NCBI GenBank assembly: GCA_947626775.1
Contig: CANQTL010000007.1
Location: 1 to 64,000, forward strand
DNA length: 64,000 nt
From: an uncultured Lachnospiraceae bacterium
GTDB lineage: Bacteria > Bacillota > Clostridia > Lachnospirales > Lachnospiraceae
Direction: 5' to 3'
In this document: positions 9,838-18,216 of the stretch, in pieces
Layout of the letters: each line of letters starts with the position of its first letter
Numbering within the stretch: the stretch's first letter is position 1
Translations under genes and position numbers: made by a program
The notes under the pieces: generated by a model
What the model was told of the DNA's origin: nothing
Database searches by the model: none
What the model saw: only the letters and a program-made list of their open reading frames with translations

Positions 9838-11343
9838 ATGGCGGTATTACACGTAAACGAGAGACAGAAAGAGGGGCACATCAACGCGGAGATCTACGGA
9901 CATTTCTCCGAGCATCTGGGAAGATGCATCTACGAAGGGCTGTATGTGGGAGAGAACTCCGACATTCCCAACGTCAACGGCATGCGTAAGGACGTGGTGG
10001 ACGCGCTGAAGGAGATGAAGATCCCGATGCTGCGCTGGCCGGGCGGCTGCTTCGCCGACGAGTACCACTGGAAGGACGGCATCGGCCCTAAGGAGAAGCG
10101 CAAGAAGATGATCAATACGCACTGGGGCGGCGTGGTGGAGGACAACAGCTTCGGCACCCACGAATTCTTTGAACTGTGCGAGCAGCTGGGCTGCAAGACC
10201 TATGTGAACGGCAATGTCGGCAGCGGCACGGTGCAGGAGATGAGCGAGTGGGTCGAGTACATTACCTTCGACGGCGTGTCTCCCATGGCGGATCTGCGCA
10301 AGGCGAACGGTCATGAGAAGCCCTGGAAGATCGACTACTTCGGCGTGGGCAACGAGAACTGGGGCTGCGGCGGCAACATGACGCCCGAGTACTATGCGAA
10401 CCTGTACCGGAGATATCAGACTTATGTGCGGCACTACGACATGGCGGCGCCGATCAAAAAAGTGTGCGGCGGCCCCAACGTGGCGGACTATTTCTGGACG
10501 GAGGGCGTGCTGAAGACCTGTTTCGCACCCCCGCAGCCGGAGTGGGCGCACGGCTTTATGGACGAGTTGTCCCTGCATTATTATGTACATCCGAACGGCT
10601 GGGAGCACAAGGGCAGCGCGACGCAGTTCGACGAGGAGGAATGGTACAGGACGATGGCCAAGGCCGTCTACATGGAGGAGCTGATCAACCGCCACGGCGC
10701 GATCATGGATCAGTACGACCCCGACAAGAAGATCGGTCTGAGCGTGGACGAGTGGGGATGCTGGTTCGACGTGGAGCCCGGCACGAACCCCGGCTTCCTC
10801 TACCAGCAGAACACCATGCGCGACGCGCTGGTGGCGTGCGCAACCCTGAACATTTTCAACAAGCACTGCGACCGCGTGAAGATGGCCTGCATCGCTCAGA
10901 TGGTGAACGTGCTGCAGTCCGTCATCCTGACCGAAGGACCTAAGATGATCCTGACGCCCACCTACCATATCTTCCATATGTATAAGGAGCACCAGGACGC
11001 GGAGCTTCTGCACAGCTATCTGGAGGGCAATAAGACGGTCGGCGCCGGGGAGGATCAGGCGCCGTTTGTGAGCGAGTCTGTCTCCCAGGGCGCGGACGGC
11101 GCGATCCACATCACGCTGGGCAATCTGTCCGTCACGGAGGATGCGCCGATGGAGATCGCTTTCGCGCAGCTTGCACCGTCGGAGGTGAAGGCGTCGATCC
11201 TCACCGGCGAGATGCATGCGCACAATACTTTCGACGCGCCGGAGAATGTGAAGGAAACCGCGTTTACGGGCTGTGCGGTTGCGGACGGCAGAATCCGCCT
11301 GACCCTGCCCGCATGCAGCGTGGTCAGCCTGAGCGTCAGATAG
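9838..11343 (+). CDS. abfA: GH51 alpha-L-arabinofuranosidase
   Basis: This is a retaining alpha-L-arabinofuranosidase of 501 aa and probably cytoplasmic. The catalytic barrel shows [12 protein letters not shown] near residue 67, the acid/base Glu173 in GVGNENWG and the nucleophile Glu305 in SVDEWG. A C-terminal beta-sandwich follows (about 380-501). Length and motif spacing are normal for the family. It releases terminal arabinofuranose from arabino-oligosaccharides. It lies between GH43 and the sugar ABC transporter genes, so import and cleavage fit one pathway. Confidence 0.95.
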   Translation: MAVLHVNERQKEGHINAEIYGHFSEHLGRCIYEGLYVGENSDIPNVNGMRKDVVDALKEMKIPMLRWPGGCFADEYHWKDGIGPKEKRKKMINTHWGGVVEDNSFGTHEFFELCEQLGCKTYVNGNVGSGTVQEMSEWVEYITFDGVSPMADLRKANGHEKPWKIDYFGVGNENWGCGGNMTPEYYANLYRRYQTYVRHYDMAAPIKKVCGGPNVADYFWTEGVLKTCFAPPQPEWAHGFMDELSLHYYVHPNGWEHKGSATQFDEEEWYRTMAKAVYMEELINRHGAIMDQYDPDKKIGLSVDEWGCWFDVEPGTNPGFLYQQNTMRDALVACATLNIFNKHCDRVKMACIAQMVNVLQSVILTEGPKMILTPTYHIFHMYKEHQDAELLHSYLEGNKTVGAGEDQAPFVSESVSQGADGAIHITLGNLSVTEDAPMEIAFAQLAPSEVKASILTGEMHAHNTFDAPENVKETAFTGCAVADGRIRLTLPACSVVSLSVR

Positions 11344-11355
11344 GACGGCCGGGGC

Positions 11356-11643
11356 ATGGAACAGGAACGGCAGTCGAGGCGCGTCTGCAGGAAGTGTCTG
11401 ACCGCGGACATGGACGAAAAGAAGTATTTCGAGAGCCTGCACGCCTGCATCGCCGCGATCGATGAGGAGCTGAAAGCAGAAGAGCCGCTTTACGACGAGC
11501 GGCTCTCCGTCTGTAAGGAGTGCGATCTTTTGGCGGACGCCATGTGCAGGGCCTGCGGCTGCTATGTGGAGCTGCGCGCGGTCATGAAGAAGAATGCCTG
11601 TCCTTACGACAAGTGGAAGGCCGTGGCCGATGAGACGGTCTAA
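11356..11643 (+). CDS. Small cysteine-rich protein, DUF6171-like
   Basis: This is a protein of 95 aa. It has an N-terminal CRKC pair (residues 11-14), a central helix with a YDERLSVC segment, a CKECDLL motif and a CRACGC motif. The cysteine spacing suggests a zinc-binding domain. Proteins of this shape occur in Lachnospiraceae; their function is unknown. The start is only 12 bases after the arabinofuranosidase stop, with weak SD spacing, so it is probably cotranscribed with abfA. Confidence 0.75.
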   Translation: MEQERQSRRVCRKCLTADMDEKKYFESLHACIAAIDEELKAEEPLYDERLSVCKECDLLADAMCRACGCYVELRAVMKKNACPYDKWKAVADETV

Positions 11644-11688
11644 ACTATTTCATTATTTTATAAAAACTAAAAATATTTTAAAATAATA

Positions 11689-11717
11689 TTGACATATAGG
11701 GCGGCGTCATATACAAT
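11689..11717 (+). promoter_or_regulatory. Strong promoter of the sugar-binding protein gene
   Basis: A perfect TTGACA (11689-11694), a 17-base spacer and TACAAT (11712-11717). About 120 bases of leader follow before the ATG at 11842, which has SD aggagg. Confidence 0.8.
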
Positions 11718-11841
11718 ATCACTAATAGGATAATTGTAATTGTGGGAAAAGCAGTGAATTTGACATGATATTATATTTTTTCCTAAAAAAGTACGGTTAT
11801 CCGAGTGGCATGCGAATGCAGAGTAAAAAGGAGGAAAAGAA

Positions 11842-13308
11842 ATGAAGAAAAAGTTATTGGCAAGTCTTCTGAGTGTCGCGATGGTATCTTCCCTGCTCGT
11901 TGGTTGTGGGGGGGGGTCCGCGGACAGCGGCGCGGCGGCAGGCGACGGCGCAGCGGCTGAAGACGGCGCGGCAGCGGACGACGGTGCGGCGGCAGACGAC
12001 GGCGCAGCGGCTGAGGACGGCGCGGCGGCTGAGGACGAGGCTCAGGCAGTCACCACAGTCGGCGATCCCAACGGCACACATCTGGAGTGCTGGTCTTTCG
12101 TAGAGGCGCACAACACCTTCTATGCGAAGATGGTAGACAAGTGGAACGAGGCGAATCCCGACAGAACGATCGAGGTTACCTTTACTACATATCCTTATGA
12201 GAGCAACCACACGAAGCTGCTCACCTCCCTGCAGGCAGGCACCGGCGCGCCGGATATCTGCGATGTAGAGATGGGCCAGGTGCCGAACGTGTACGAGGGT
12301 CTTGACACATGGCTGTATCCTCTCGACGACGCGATGGCTCCTTACGCGGCGGATATGCTGACCTCCCGTCTGGACGCTTACAAGGGTTCCGACGGCAAGC
12401 AGTACGGCGCGCCTTTCCATGTAGGCGCTACGGTTCAGTACTACAACATGGCGGTTCTGGAAGAGGCCGGCATCACACAGGAAGATGTTGACGCGGTCGT
12501 TACCTGGGACGACTGGGCAGCGCTCGGCGAGAGGTACCTTGACGCCATCGGCAGACCCGAGGGTAAGTACTGGACTTCCGTTGATACGGGCGGCGTTGAC
12601 TGGCAGTGGATCGCCATGGCTGAGTACGGCGAGGACTGGACCGGCGGCAGCGCGGACGCTACGGCGAACGTACAGCTCGAGTCCGTCAAGAAGATGCTGA
12701 CGATGGAGCAGGAGTGGGTAAACAGCGGTCTGGCTGAGGTTTCTCCTGACGGTTACGTTGACCTGGAGGCAGGCTTCCAGAACATTCTGGATCACAACAT
12801 CGTATCCTTCCCGAAGGCGATGTGGTACATGAGCCGCTTCATCAACTATATGCCTGAGGAAGAGGGCAACTGGTACATCGCGAAGTGCCCGGTATTCGAG
12901 GAGGGCCAGAACTGCTCCGTAGGTATCGGCGGCACGGGTACGGTCGTTACGGCACAGTCCGTAGATCCGGCTCTGGCGGCAGATTTCCTCTGCTACGCGA
13001 AGATGTCTCCCGAGGGTGAGACGATGATCTGGGAGGATCTCGGATTCGACGTCTGCAACACATCCCTGTGGAGCGACGATTCTTTCGCGCATGACGAGAG
13101 CAACCAGTACAATACTTTCTTCAGAAATTATCCTTACGATGTTCTGAACGAGATCAAGGACCAGATCGGCGTGGTTATGACTGTTCCGATCAGCCCGACG
13201 ATCAACGAGCAGATGTGCAACGTAACGCTCAACGACATTCTCGAGAACGGCATGGACGTGGACGAGGCGCTGCAGGCTGCGCAGGATATCGTTGCCTTAG
13301 AGCAGTAA
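11842..13308 (+). CDS. Sugar ABC transporter substrate-binding lipoprotein (CUT1 type)
   Basis: This is an extracellular solute-binding protein of 488 aa. A type II signal peptide ends in the lipobox LLVGC, with the lipidated Cys near residue 22. An Ala/Asp/Glu/Gly-rich linker of five six-residue repeats follows (about 35-64), and then the binding domain (about 70-488). Two permeases follow, and the arabinosidases precede, so an arabino-oligosaccharide ligand is inferred. The three glycine codons right after the lipobox Cys form a run of nine G. A one-base slip there would abolish the protein after its signal peptide. No ATPase gene is present, so a shared MsmX-like ATPase elsewhere is likely. 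Confidence 0.93.
   Translation: MKKKLLASLLSVAMVSSLLVGCGGGSADSGAAAGDGAAAEDGAAADDGAAADDGAAAEDGAAAEDEAQAVTTVGDPNGTHLECWSFVEAHNTFYAKMVDKWNEANPDRTIEVTFTTYPYESNHTKLLTSLQAGTGAPDICDVEMGQVPNVYEGLDTWLYPLDDAMAPYAADMLTSRLDAYKGSDGKQYGAPFHVGATVQYYNMAVLEEAGITQEDVDAVVTWDDWAALGERYLDAIGRPEGKYWTSVDTGGVDWQWIAMAEYGEDWTGGSADATANVQLESVKKMLTMEQEWVNSGLAEVSPDGYVDLEAGFQNILDHNIVSFPKAMWYMSRFINYMPEEEGNWYIAKCPVFEEGQNCSVGIGGTGTVVTAQSVDPALAADFLCYAKMSPEGETMIWEDLGFDVCNTSLWSDDSFAHDESNQYNTFFRNYPYDVLNEIKDQIGVVMTVPISPTINEQMCNVTLNDILENGMDVDEALQAAQDIVALEQ
11908..11916 (+). repeat. Poly-G tract (G9) just after the lipobox
   Basis: Nine consecutive G encode Gly-Gly-Gly directly after the lipidated Cys of the sugar-binding protein. 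The frame is open in this sequence. Gain or loss of one G would shut the gene off. Confidence 0.95.
11944..12033 (+). repeat. Five tandem 18-bp repeats encoding an acidic linker
   Basis: Five imperfect 18-base units each encode Asp-Gly-Ala-Ala-Ala-(Asp/Glu). They separate the membrane anchor from the sugar-binding domain. Units could be gained or lost in frame. Confidence 0.9.
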
Positions 13309-13316
13309 GATAAAAA

Positions 13317-13360
13317 CGGGAGATTGTCCGGGGACTTTTCCCCGGGCGGTCGCCCTTTTT
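13317..13360 (+). terminator. Intercistronic hairpin/attenuator after the binding-protein gene
   Basis: A CCGGGGA...TCCCCGG core stem with weaker outer pairing is followed by TTTTT. It lies between the binding-protein gene and its permeases. The usual effect is far more binding protein than permease. Confidence 0.65.
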
Positions 13361-13420
13361 CATCTCGCAGGTTTTCTTGATTATCGGGGATATTATGTAA
13401 TGTAAGGAGAGGCATTGACT

Positions 13421-14317
13421 ATGAAGATAAAGAAGTTTTTCTACTCTCAGAAAGCGGCGCCCTATGTGTTTGTCATACCGTTCATTCTGAGTTTCCTGTT
13501 TTTCTGGGTGTACCCTCTGTGCAGTACCATCGTCATGAGCTTTCAGGACATCGGACCGGCCACCTCGGAATGGATCGGCTTTAAGAATTATTCCAAGCTG
13601 CTCAGGGATCCCACGTTCCGCACGGCGATCGCAAACAGCTTCGAGTACATGCTCGGCACGCTGATTCTCTTGATTCCCTTCCCGATGCTCTTCGCGGTTC
13701 TGATGGACTCGAGACTGGTGAAGGCGAAGGGGTTCTGGAAAGCCTGCCTCTATCTGCCGGCGCTGACTTCCGTAGTTATCTCCGGTACGCTGTTCCGTCT
13801 GATGTTCTCGGAGTATCCGACAGGTCAGATGAACGTCATCACCTCGGCGCTGGGACTGGGCACTTTCAAGTGGCTGAAAATGAAATCGACGGGGCTGGGC
13901 GCCCTGCTCGTGACCGCCTGCTGGCGGTGGACCGGCGTCAACATGCTCTACTTCCTGTCCGGTCTGAAAGGAATCGACACGGCTCTGTACGAGTCGGCGG
14001 AGATTGACGGCGCGAACTCCTGGCAGAAGTTCCGCTATGTGACAATACCGCTTATCAAGCCCACCACGATCTACGTGCTGACCATCAGCGTATACGCGGG
14101 TCTGGCAATGTTTATGGAGAGCTTCATGCTGTGGGCGGGCCCGGCGTCGCCGAACAATATCGGCCTGACGATCGTGGGCTATCTGTACAACCGCGGTATC
14201 CAGAAAAATGACTTAGGCTACGGCAGCGCGATCGGCCTGGTACTTCTCGTGATCGCACTGATTATCAATATTGTACAGCTTGTCGCAAACGGCACGTTCA
14301 AGAAGGAGGAGAGATAA
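13421..14317 (+). CDS. Sugar ABC transporter permease, MalF type
   Basis: This is the first CUT1 permease, 298 aa, with six predicted membrane helices. The cytoplasmic EAA loop that contacts the ATPase is visible (YESAEIDGANSWQKF, about residue 188). I chose ATG 13421, 8 bases after SD aaggagagg, over an in-frame TTG at 13415 that is too close to the SD. It pairs with the next gene and the upstream lipoprotein to import an oligosaccharide, probably rich in arabinose. Confidence 0.92.
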   Translation: MKIKKFFYSQKAAPYVFVIPFILSFLFFWVYPLCSTIVMSFQDIGPATSEWIGFKNYSKLLRDPTFRTAIANSFEYMLGTLILLIPFPMLFAVLMDSRLVKAKGFWKACLYLPALTSVVISGTLFRLMFSEYPTGQMNVITSALGLGTFKWLKMKSTGLGALLVTACWRWTGVNMLYFLSGLKGIDTALYESAEIDGANSWQKFRYVTIPLIKPTTIYVLTISVYAGLAMFMESFMLWAGPASPNNIGLTIVGYLYNRGIQKNDLGYGSAIGLVLLVIALIINIVQLVANGTFKKEER

Positions 14318-14318
14318 G

Positions 14319-15194
14319 ATGGCGGATTCTATCGGTAAAAAGATGGGCATGAGCGCGAAAAACCGTCTCCTCAGCGTGATCGCTACGGCGTGGTTCGCGA
14401 TTCTTGCGATTATTATTATCTTCCCCGTTTTTGCGGGACTGCTGGCGTCCTTCCGGCCCGGCACGGAGCTGATCCGCAAGGGTCTGAGCATCGATCTGGA
14501 TGTGAGCACAATGACACTGAACAACTATATCTATCTGTTCAGCGGCAACGCGGATTCGCAGAAATACTTCATGTGGTTCCGCAACAGCCTGTTCCTGACG
14601 GCGGTGTCCGTTGTGGGTACGCTGATCGTCTGCTATATTGTGGCTTACGGTCTGAGCATGTACGAGTACCCGCTGAAGAACTTCCTGTTCTTCCTCGTCA
14701 TTGCGACGATGATGGTACCTTTTGAAATTCTGATCCTGCCCCTGTACAAGGAGATGATCACCCTGAAGCTGATCGACACGACGGCGGGCGTAGTGCTGCC
14801 GGGCGTCTGCGGCGCTTCGACGGTGTTCTTCTTCAGACAGTACATGATCGGGCTGCCGAAAGAGCTGCTGGACGCGGGACGTATCGACGGCGCGACGGAG
14901 TACGGCATCTGTTTCAAGATTATGCTGCCGATCACCAAGCCGGCCTTTGCGGCGATGTCCATCCTCTGCGCGATGGGCGCGTGGAACAATGTGCTGTGGC
15001 CGATGCTGGTGTACAGAAACGCGTCGAAATTCACGCTGCCGATCGGCTTGAACACACTGCTTACGCCTTACGGAAACAACTACGATGTCCTGATCGCGGG
15101 TTCCATGTTCGGCATCCTGCCGGTATTCATCGTATTCCTGTGCTTCCAGAGATACTTTATCGAAGGTATGACGGCGGGCGCAGTCAAGGGTTGA
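14319..15194 (+). CDS. Sugar ABC transporter permease, MalG type
   Basis: This is the second CUT1 permease, 291 aa, with six predicted helices. The EAA loop is at about residues 185-205 (DAGRIDGATEYGIC) and the C-terminus is typical of MalG. The ATG at 14319 lies one base after the upstream stop and about 7 bases after SD aaggagg, so the two are translationally coupled. The reading frame stays open upstream to 14271, but that part overlaps the first permease and is not needed. Confidence 0.92.
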   Translation: MADSIGKKMGMSAKNRLLSVIATAWFAILAIIIIFPVFAGLLASFRPGTELIRKGLSIDLDVSTMTLNNYIYLFSGNADSQKYFMWFRNSLFLTAVSVVGTLIVCYIVAYGLSMYEYPLKNFLFFLVIATMMVPFEILILPLYKEMITLKLIDTTAGVVLPGVCGASTVFFFRQYMIGLPKELLDAGRIDGATEYGICFKIMLPITKPAFAAMSILCAMGAWNNVLWPMLVYRNASKFTLPIGLNTLLTPYGNNYDVLIAGSMFGILPVFIVFLCFQRYFIEGMTAGAVKG

Positions 15195-15239
15195 TCACAG
15201 ACAAGTACAGTACGGGCAATCGGATTTATTGCCGGACAG

Positions 15240-15278
15240 CCGCCGCCTATGCCGGATCTTCGGCATGGCGGCGGTTTT
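15240..15278 (+). terminator. Rho-independent terminator of the arabinose transport operon
   Basis: A stem of about 14 bp (15240-15254 with 15261-15274, one bulge) has loop GATCTT and is followed by TTTT. Confidence 0.85.
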
Positions 15279-15385
15279 CTCATACAATAGGAAATTCCTT
15301 CGTCATTTCCTGTTGTACAAAAAGCCCTCCGGGCCGGATCGCACTGCGGCGGGAAACTTACGAAGGGAATCGGGGACGGACATCT

Positions 15386-17338
15386 ATGGAGCAAGTGATA
15401 AGCGAGATGAAATCAATGGATACGGATTATCTGACCGGGCTTCTGAACCGCAGGGGCCTGAATCAGGCGTGGCAGCTTCTGCCGCAGGATATGTCCGTGC
15501 ACGGCATCTATATCGACGTGGACAATTTCAAGCTGGTCAACGACATCTACGGGCATTCCAAAGGCGACGAGCTGTTGATCTATGTGGCCGGGCTTTTGAG
15601 ACAAACCTTTGAGGGACAGATCGTCGTGCGGATGGGCGGCGACGAGTTTGTCGTCATCTGCCGGGGAACGCTGGCCAGAGAGGAGATCGAGCACCGGTTT
15701 CCGTCCCTGCAGAGCGGACTGAAGGAGGGCGGTTTCGACGAGACGGTCGTCGCCATGCTGTCCTTCAGCATCGGCGTGGTCTTCGGACAGCGGGTCGGGG
15801 ACGGGCTGGCGGAGATGCTGAGCCAGTGCGACGAGGCGATGTACCATGTCAAGAGGCACGGCAAGGGAAACTATCTCGTGTACGACCGGATCCGGGAGAC
15901 GGTGGAGGAAAATAAGGCGATGAAAGACCGGGCGCTCACCGCTCTGGAGAACGAGGAGATCAGGGTGCTGCTGCGGCCCGTGATGTATCTGCAGACCTCC
16001 GAGGTCTATGCCGCGGAGGTGGCGCTGTGCTGGGATTTTCCGCAGCGCGGCGTTCTGCAGGCGGAGAAGTTTATGCCGATCTTTGAGCAGTATGGGATCG
16101 TGACGCAGATAGACGCCTATGTCTTCGAGCAGATATGCCGCTGGAAGGAGAGCTGGCGGGGAAGTGTGTTTGAACACATGGCCGTCTATGTGAGACTGTC
16201 CGCCCGGTATATTCTGAAGGAAGAGGGAATCAGCCATATCCGCGCCTGTCTGGAGAAGTACCGGGTAGATCCGGCGGAGTGCGGGCTCTGTATCGAGGAG
16301 CGGGACTTCCTGGAGAACAGCAAACGGCTCCTCTATGCCGTGCAGACGCTTATGGACATGGGATTTGAGATCGCCATCAACAATTTCGGCTCGGCTTCCT
16401 CCATCCGGGTGCTGCAGGATATTCCGTCCCAGACGCTGAAGCTGGACGCGAAGCTCTCCTCCGTGCAGAGCGACGATCTCGTGGCGATGCAGATTCTGAA
16501 AAACGTCATCAGCCTGGGCCGCGATCTGCAGCGCAGCATCGTGGGAACCGGGATCGAGAATGCCGGGCAGGCGGCGGCGCTCACCGCTTACGGCGCGCAG
16601 TTCGGCACAGGCAGCCTGTACGGCGGCGCCGTGGAGGAGGAGAGATTCCGCGGACAATACGCGAAACGGCTTTATATCATTTCCAGCAGAAAACCGGTTG
16701 TGTTCCCGTTTGCGGGGGATCTGCGCGATACTTCCGGCGAGATCGAGGGCGTCTGTGTCGGAGAGGGATTTCGGTTCGACAGGGGAGTCGTGGCGTCCCA
16801 GGGCGCGCTTGTCTTCCCGGGAGGCGGCGTCGGCAGGAACGTGGTGAAGTTCCCGGCCCGGCTGATGCACAGCGACAGCTATTCCATCTGCTTCTGGATC
16901 AATCCGGATGAAGAGCAGGATTGGACGAGCGCCGTCTACGCGACATATTCCGACGGCTTCCTGAGCCTCGTGCCGAAAATGTCGTTCGGGTTCTGTTTCC
17001 GCATCAAGGACGACAGGGAGCCCAACGAATGGTACGACGTCCTCTGCAGGCAGGCTGTACCGGGAGAGTGGTCCTATCTCTGCGCAACCTACGATATGGT
17101 GACGGGAATCTCCAAGGTGTACTTCAACGGGCTGCTGGTGGGAAGCCGGGAGAAGGTTCCCTGCCTGAAGGTGGCGCAGTCGGTTGTGCTGGGCGGGGAC
17201 GAGTACCAGCCTTCCTTTAAGGGAAGGATCGCGGGACTGGAAGTCTGCCACTATGTCGTCTCCGCGGACGAGGTTCAGAGAAAGTTCCTGGAATATCAGA
17301 AGGACGAGACTTTTCAGGGAACCGGAGGCAGAAAATAG
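15386..17338 (+). CDS. Diguanylate cyclase with degenerate EAL domain and C-terminal LamG-like domain
   Basis: This is a protein of 650 aa. The GGDEF domain covers about residues 10-168, with an intact GGDEF at 84-88 and the DVDNFKLVNDIYGH segment, so c-di-GMP synthesis is plausible. An EAL-like domain at about 185-420 has lost its active-site signature: EAL reads EVA at 211-213, the Asp-Asp pair is Asn-Asn at 332-333, and the usual NLS Asn is Arg. It is probably catalytically dead and may serve as a receptor. About 490-635 is a LamG/concanavalin-like beta-sandwich (SICFWINPDEE, YLCATYD, KVYFNG). No signal peptide or membrane helix is seen, so this domain would be cytosolic. I chose ATG 15386; the frame is open further upstream across the terminator. 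Confidence 0.88.
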   Translation: MEQVISEMKSMDTDYLTGLLNRRGLNQAWQLLPQDMSVHGIYIDVDNFKLVNDIYGHSKGDELLIYVAGLLRQTFEGQIVVRMGGDEFVVICRGTLAREEIEHRFPSLQSGLKEGGFDETVVAMLSFSIGVVFGQRVGDGLAEMLSQCDEAMYHVKRHGKGNYLVYDRIRETVEENKAMKDRALTALENEEIRVLLRPVMYLQTSEVYAAEVALCWDFPQRGVLQAEKFMPIFEQYGIVTQIDAYVFEQICRWKESWRGSVFEHMAVYVRLSARYILKEEGISHIRACLEKYRVDPAECGLCIEERDFLENSKRLLYAVQTLMDMGFEIAINNFGSASSIRVLQDIPSQTLKLDAKLSSVQSDDLVAMQILKNVISLGRDLQRSIVGTGIENAGQAAALTAYGAQFGTGSLYGGAVEEERFRGQYAKRLYIISSRKPVVFPFAGDLRDTSGEIEGVCVGEGFRFDRGVVASQGALVFPGGGVGRNVVKFPARLMHSDSYSICFWINPDEEQDWTSAVYATYSDGFLSLVPKMSFGFCFRIKDDREPNEWYDVLCRQAVPGEWSYLCATYDMVTGISKVYFNGLLVGSREKVPCLKVAQSVVLGGDEYQPSFKGRIAGLEVCHYVVSADEVQRKFLEYQKDETFQGTGGRK

Positions 17339-17350
17339 AGGATCAAAAAG

Positions 17351-18004
17351 ATGGGAGAGCAGGATTATTTCAGGAACGCGCTGTCTGATTTCACCTATGA
17401 GGCGGCCAGCGGCGGGGCGATCCGGCATCTGGCGGATCTGGGATATACGGCGAGGCAGATCTGCGGAAAGCTGACCTACCCGACGCCCTATGAGAGAGTG
17501 CGGCGGACTCTCTGGCAGCATCTGAACGACAGCGGCGTCGTGCTCACCCGGGAGCCCGGAGACGGCCTGCAGAGCGCGAAACCTTCCTACCGGGTGGCGC
17601 ATGACAGGTTCGGGCGGGCCAGCTTCTGTATGGAGAGGCAGGCGGAAGCTGCCGGCGGGGGCGGCGTTCTGTCTTTGCGGGAGCGGCGCTACAGCGCGGA
17701 GACGTGCGGGGACCTGGCGGCTTATCTGGACAGGGAGTGCGGCCTTGGCGGGGAGGAGAAAGCCTATGTTTCCTGCGATTTCGGCCTACATGACAGGAGA
17801 GAGGACGGCACCTACGAGGCGCAGCTGCAGGCGCTAAACACCAGACAGCGGGAGTATATCGAGGGACTGCTGTGGGAGGACAGGATCTGTTACCACCGTC
17901 TGGACAGGCGCATGCGGGAGATCGTGGCGCGCCTGTATGCGCAGGGACTCTATCATGGCTATTGTTATTTTCTGATACAACGGGAAAAGGTGGCGGTCGG
18001 CTGA
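17351..18004 (+). CDS. Hypothetical protein, possibly winged-helix-like
   Basis: This protein of 217 aa has no family I can name. It is soluble and rich in Arg, Glu and Tyr. The first 60 residues (GAIRHLADLGYTARQICGKL, then PYERVRRTLWQHLNDSGVV) read like a helix-turn-helix followed by a wing. The C-terminal half is helical (RQREYIEGLLWEDRICYH). The gene lies 12 bases after the GGDEF/LamG gene and shares its terminator. It may act with that protein, perhaps as a c-di-GMP-linked regulator; this is inference from position only. Confidence 0.7.
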   Translation: MGEQDYFRNALSDFTYEAASGGAIRHLADLGYTARQICGKLTYPTPYERVRRTLWQHLNDSGVVLTREPGDGLQSAKPSYRVAHDRFGRASFCMERQAEAAGGGGVLSLRERRYSAETCGDLAAYLDRECGLGGEEKAYVSCDFGLHDRREDGTYEAQLQALNTRQREYIEGLLWEDRICYHRLDRRMREIVARLYAQGLYHGYCYFLIQREKVAVG

Positions 18005-18015
18005 CCGCCTTTTTT
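17992..18015 (+). terminator. Rho-independent terminator overlapping a stop codon
   Basis: A perfect stem GGCGGTC/GACCGCC (17992-17998, 18003-18009) has a GGCT loop and is followed by six T. The stop codon of the upstream gene lies within the hairpin. Confidence 0.9.
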
Positions 18016-18044
18016 GATTAAGGAAGATATTCTCAATATTTTTA

Positions 18045-18189
18045 CTAAAAAGTATACTTTTTGGTTATCATTCAGAAATGTCATAATGCCCAATCGGGCA
18101 AAATAAATTTGCTTGATTTTTTGTTAGATTTGCGTTAAAATAGACAAGAATTATGTATACAGATATCTTTGCTAAAAAGTATACATTTT
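18045..18189. repeat. Paired GTATAC palindromes around the tnpB-like promoter
   Basis: The 13-mer CTAAAAAGTATAC occurs at 18045-18057 and 18172-18184. The first copy is part of a perfect 16-base palindrome (18047-18062) and the second is near-perfect. A third GTATAC is at 18155-18160. The copies flank the promoter at 18113-18141 and look like operator sites for a dimeric repressor. Confidence 0.55.
18113..18141 (+). promoter_or_regulatory. Promoter of the TnpB-like gene
   Basis: TTGATT (18113-18118), a 17-base spacer and TAAAAT (18136-18141). The expected start is near 18148, giving a leader of about 70 bases that carries two GTATAC sites. Confidence 0.65.
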
Positions 18190-18216
18190 GACACGCGGGA
18201 GCGCAGAGGGCGGAAT

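Noticed and set aside
9847-11442. Long - strand frame opposite the GH51 gene
   Set aside because: Shadow of the GH51 gene, whose catalytic residues are intact. No ribosome site or homology is visible on the - strand.
15413-17602. A very long open frame on the - strand opposite the GGDEF gene
   Set aside because: It mirrors the GC-rich codons of the real + strand gene. Its translation is rich in His, Arg, Leu and Gln without any domain, and the + strand protein has clear motifs.
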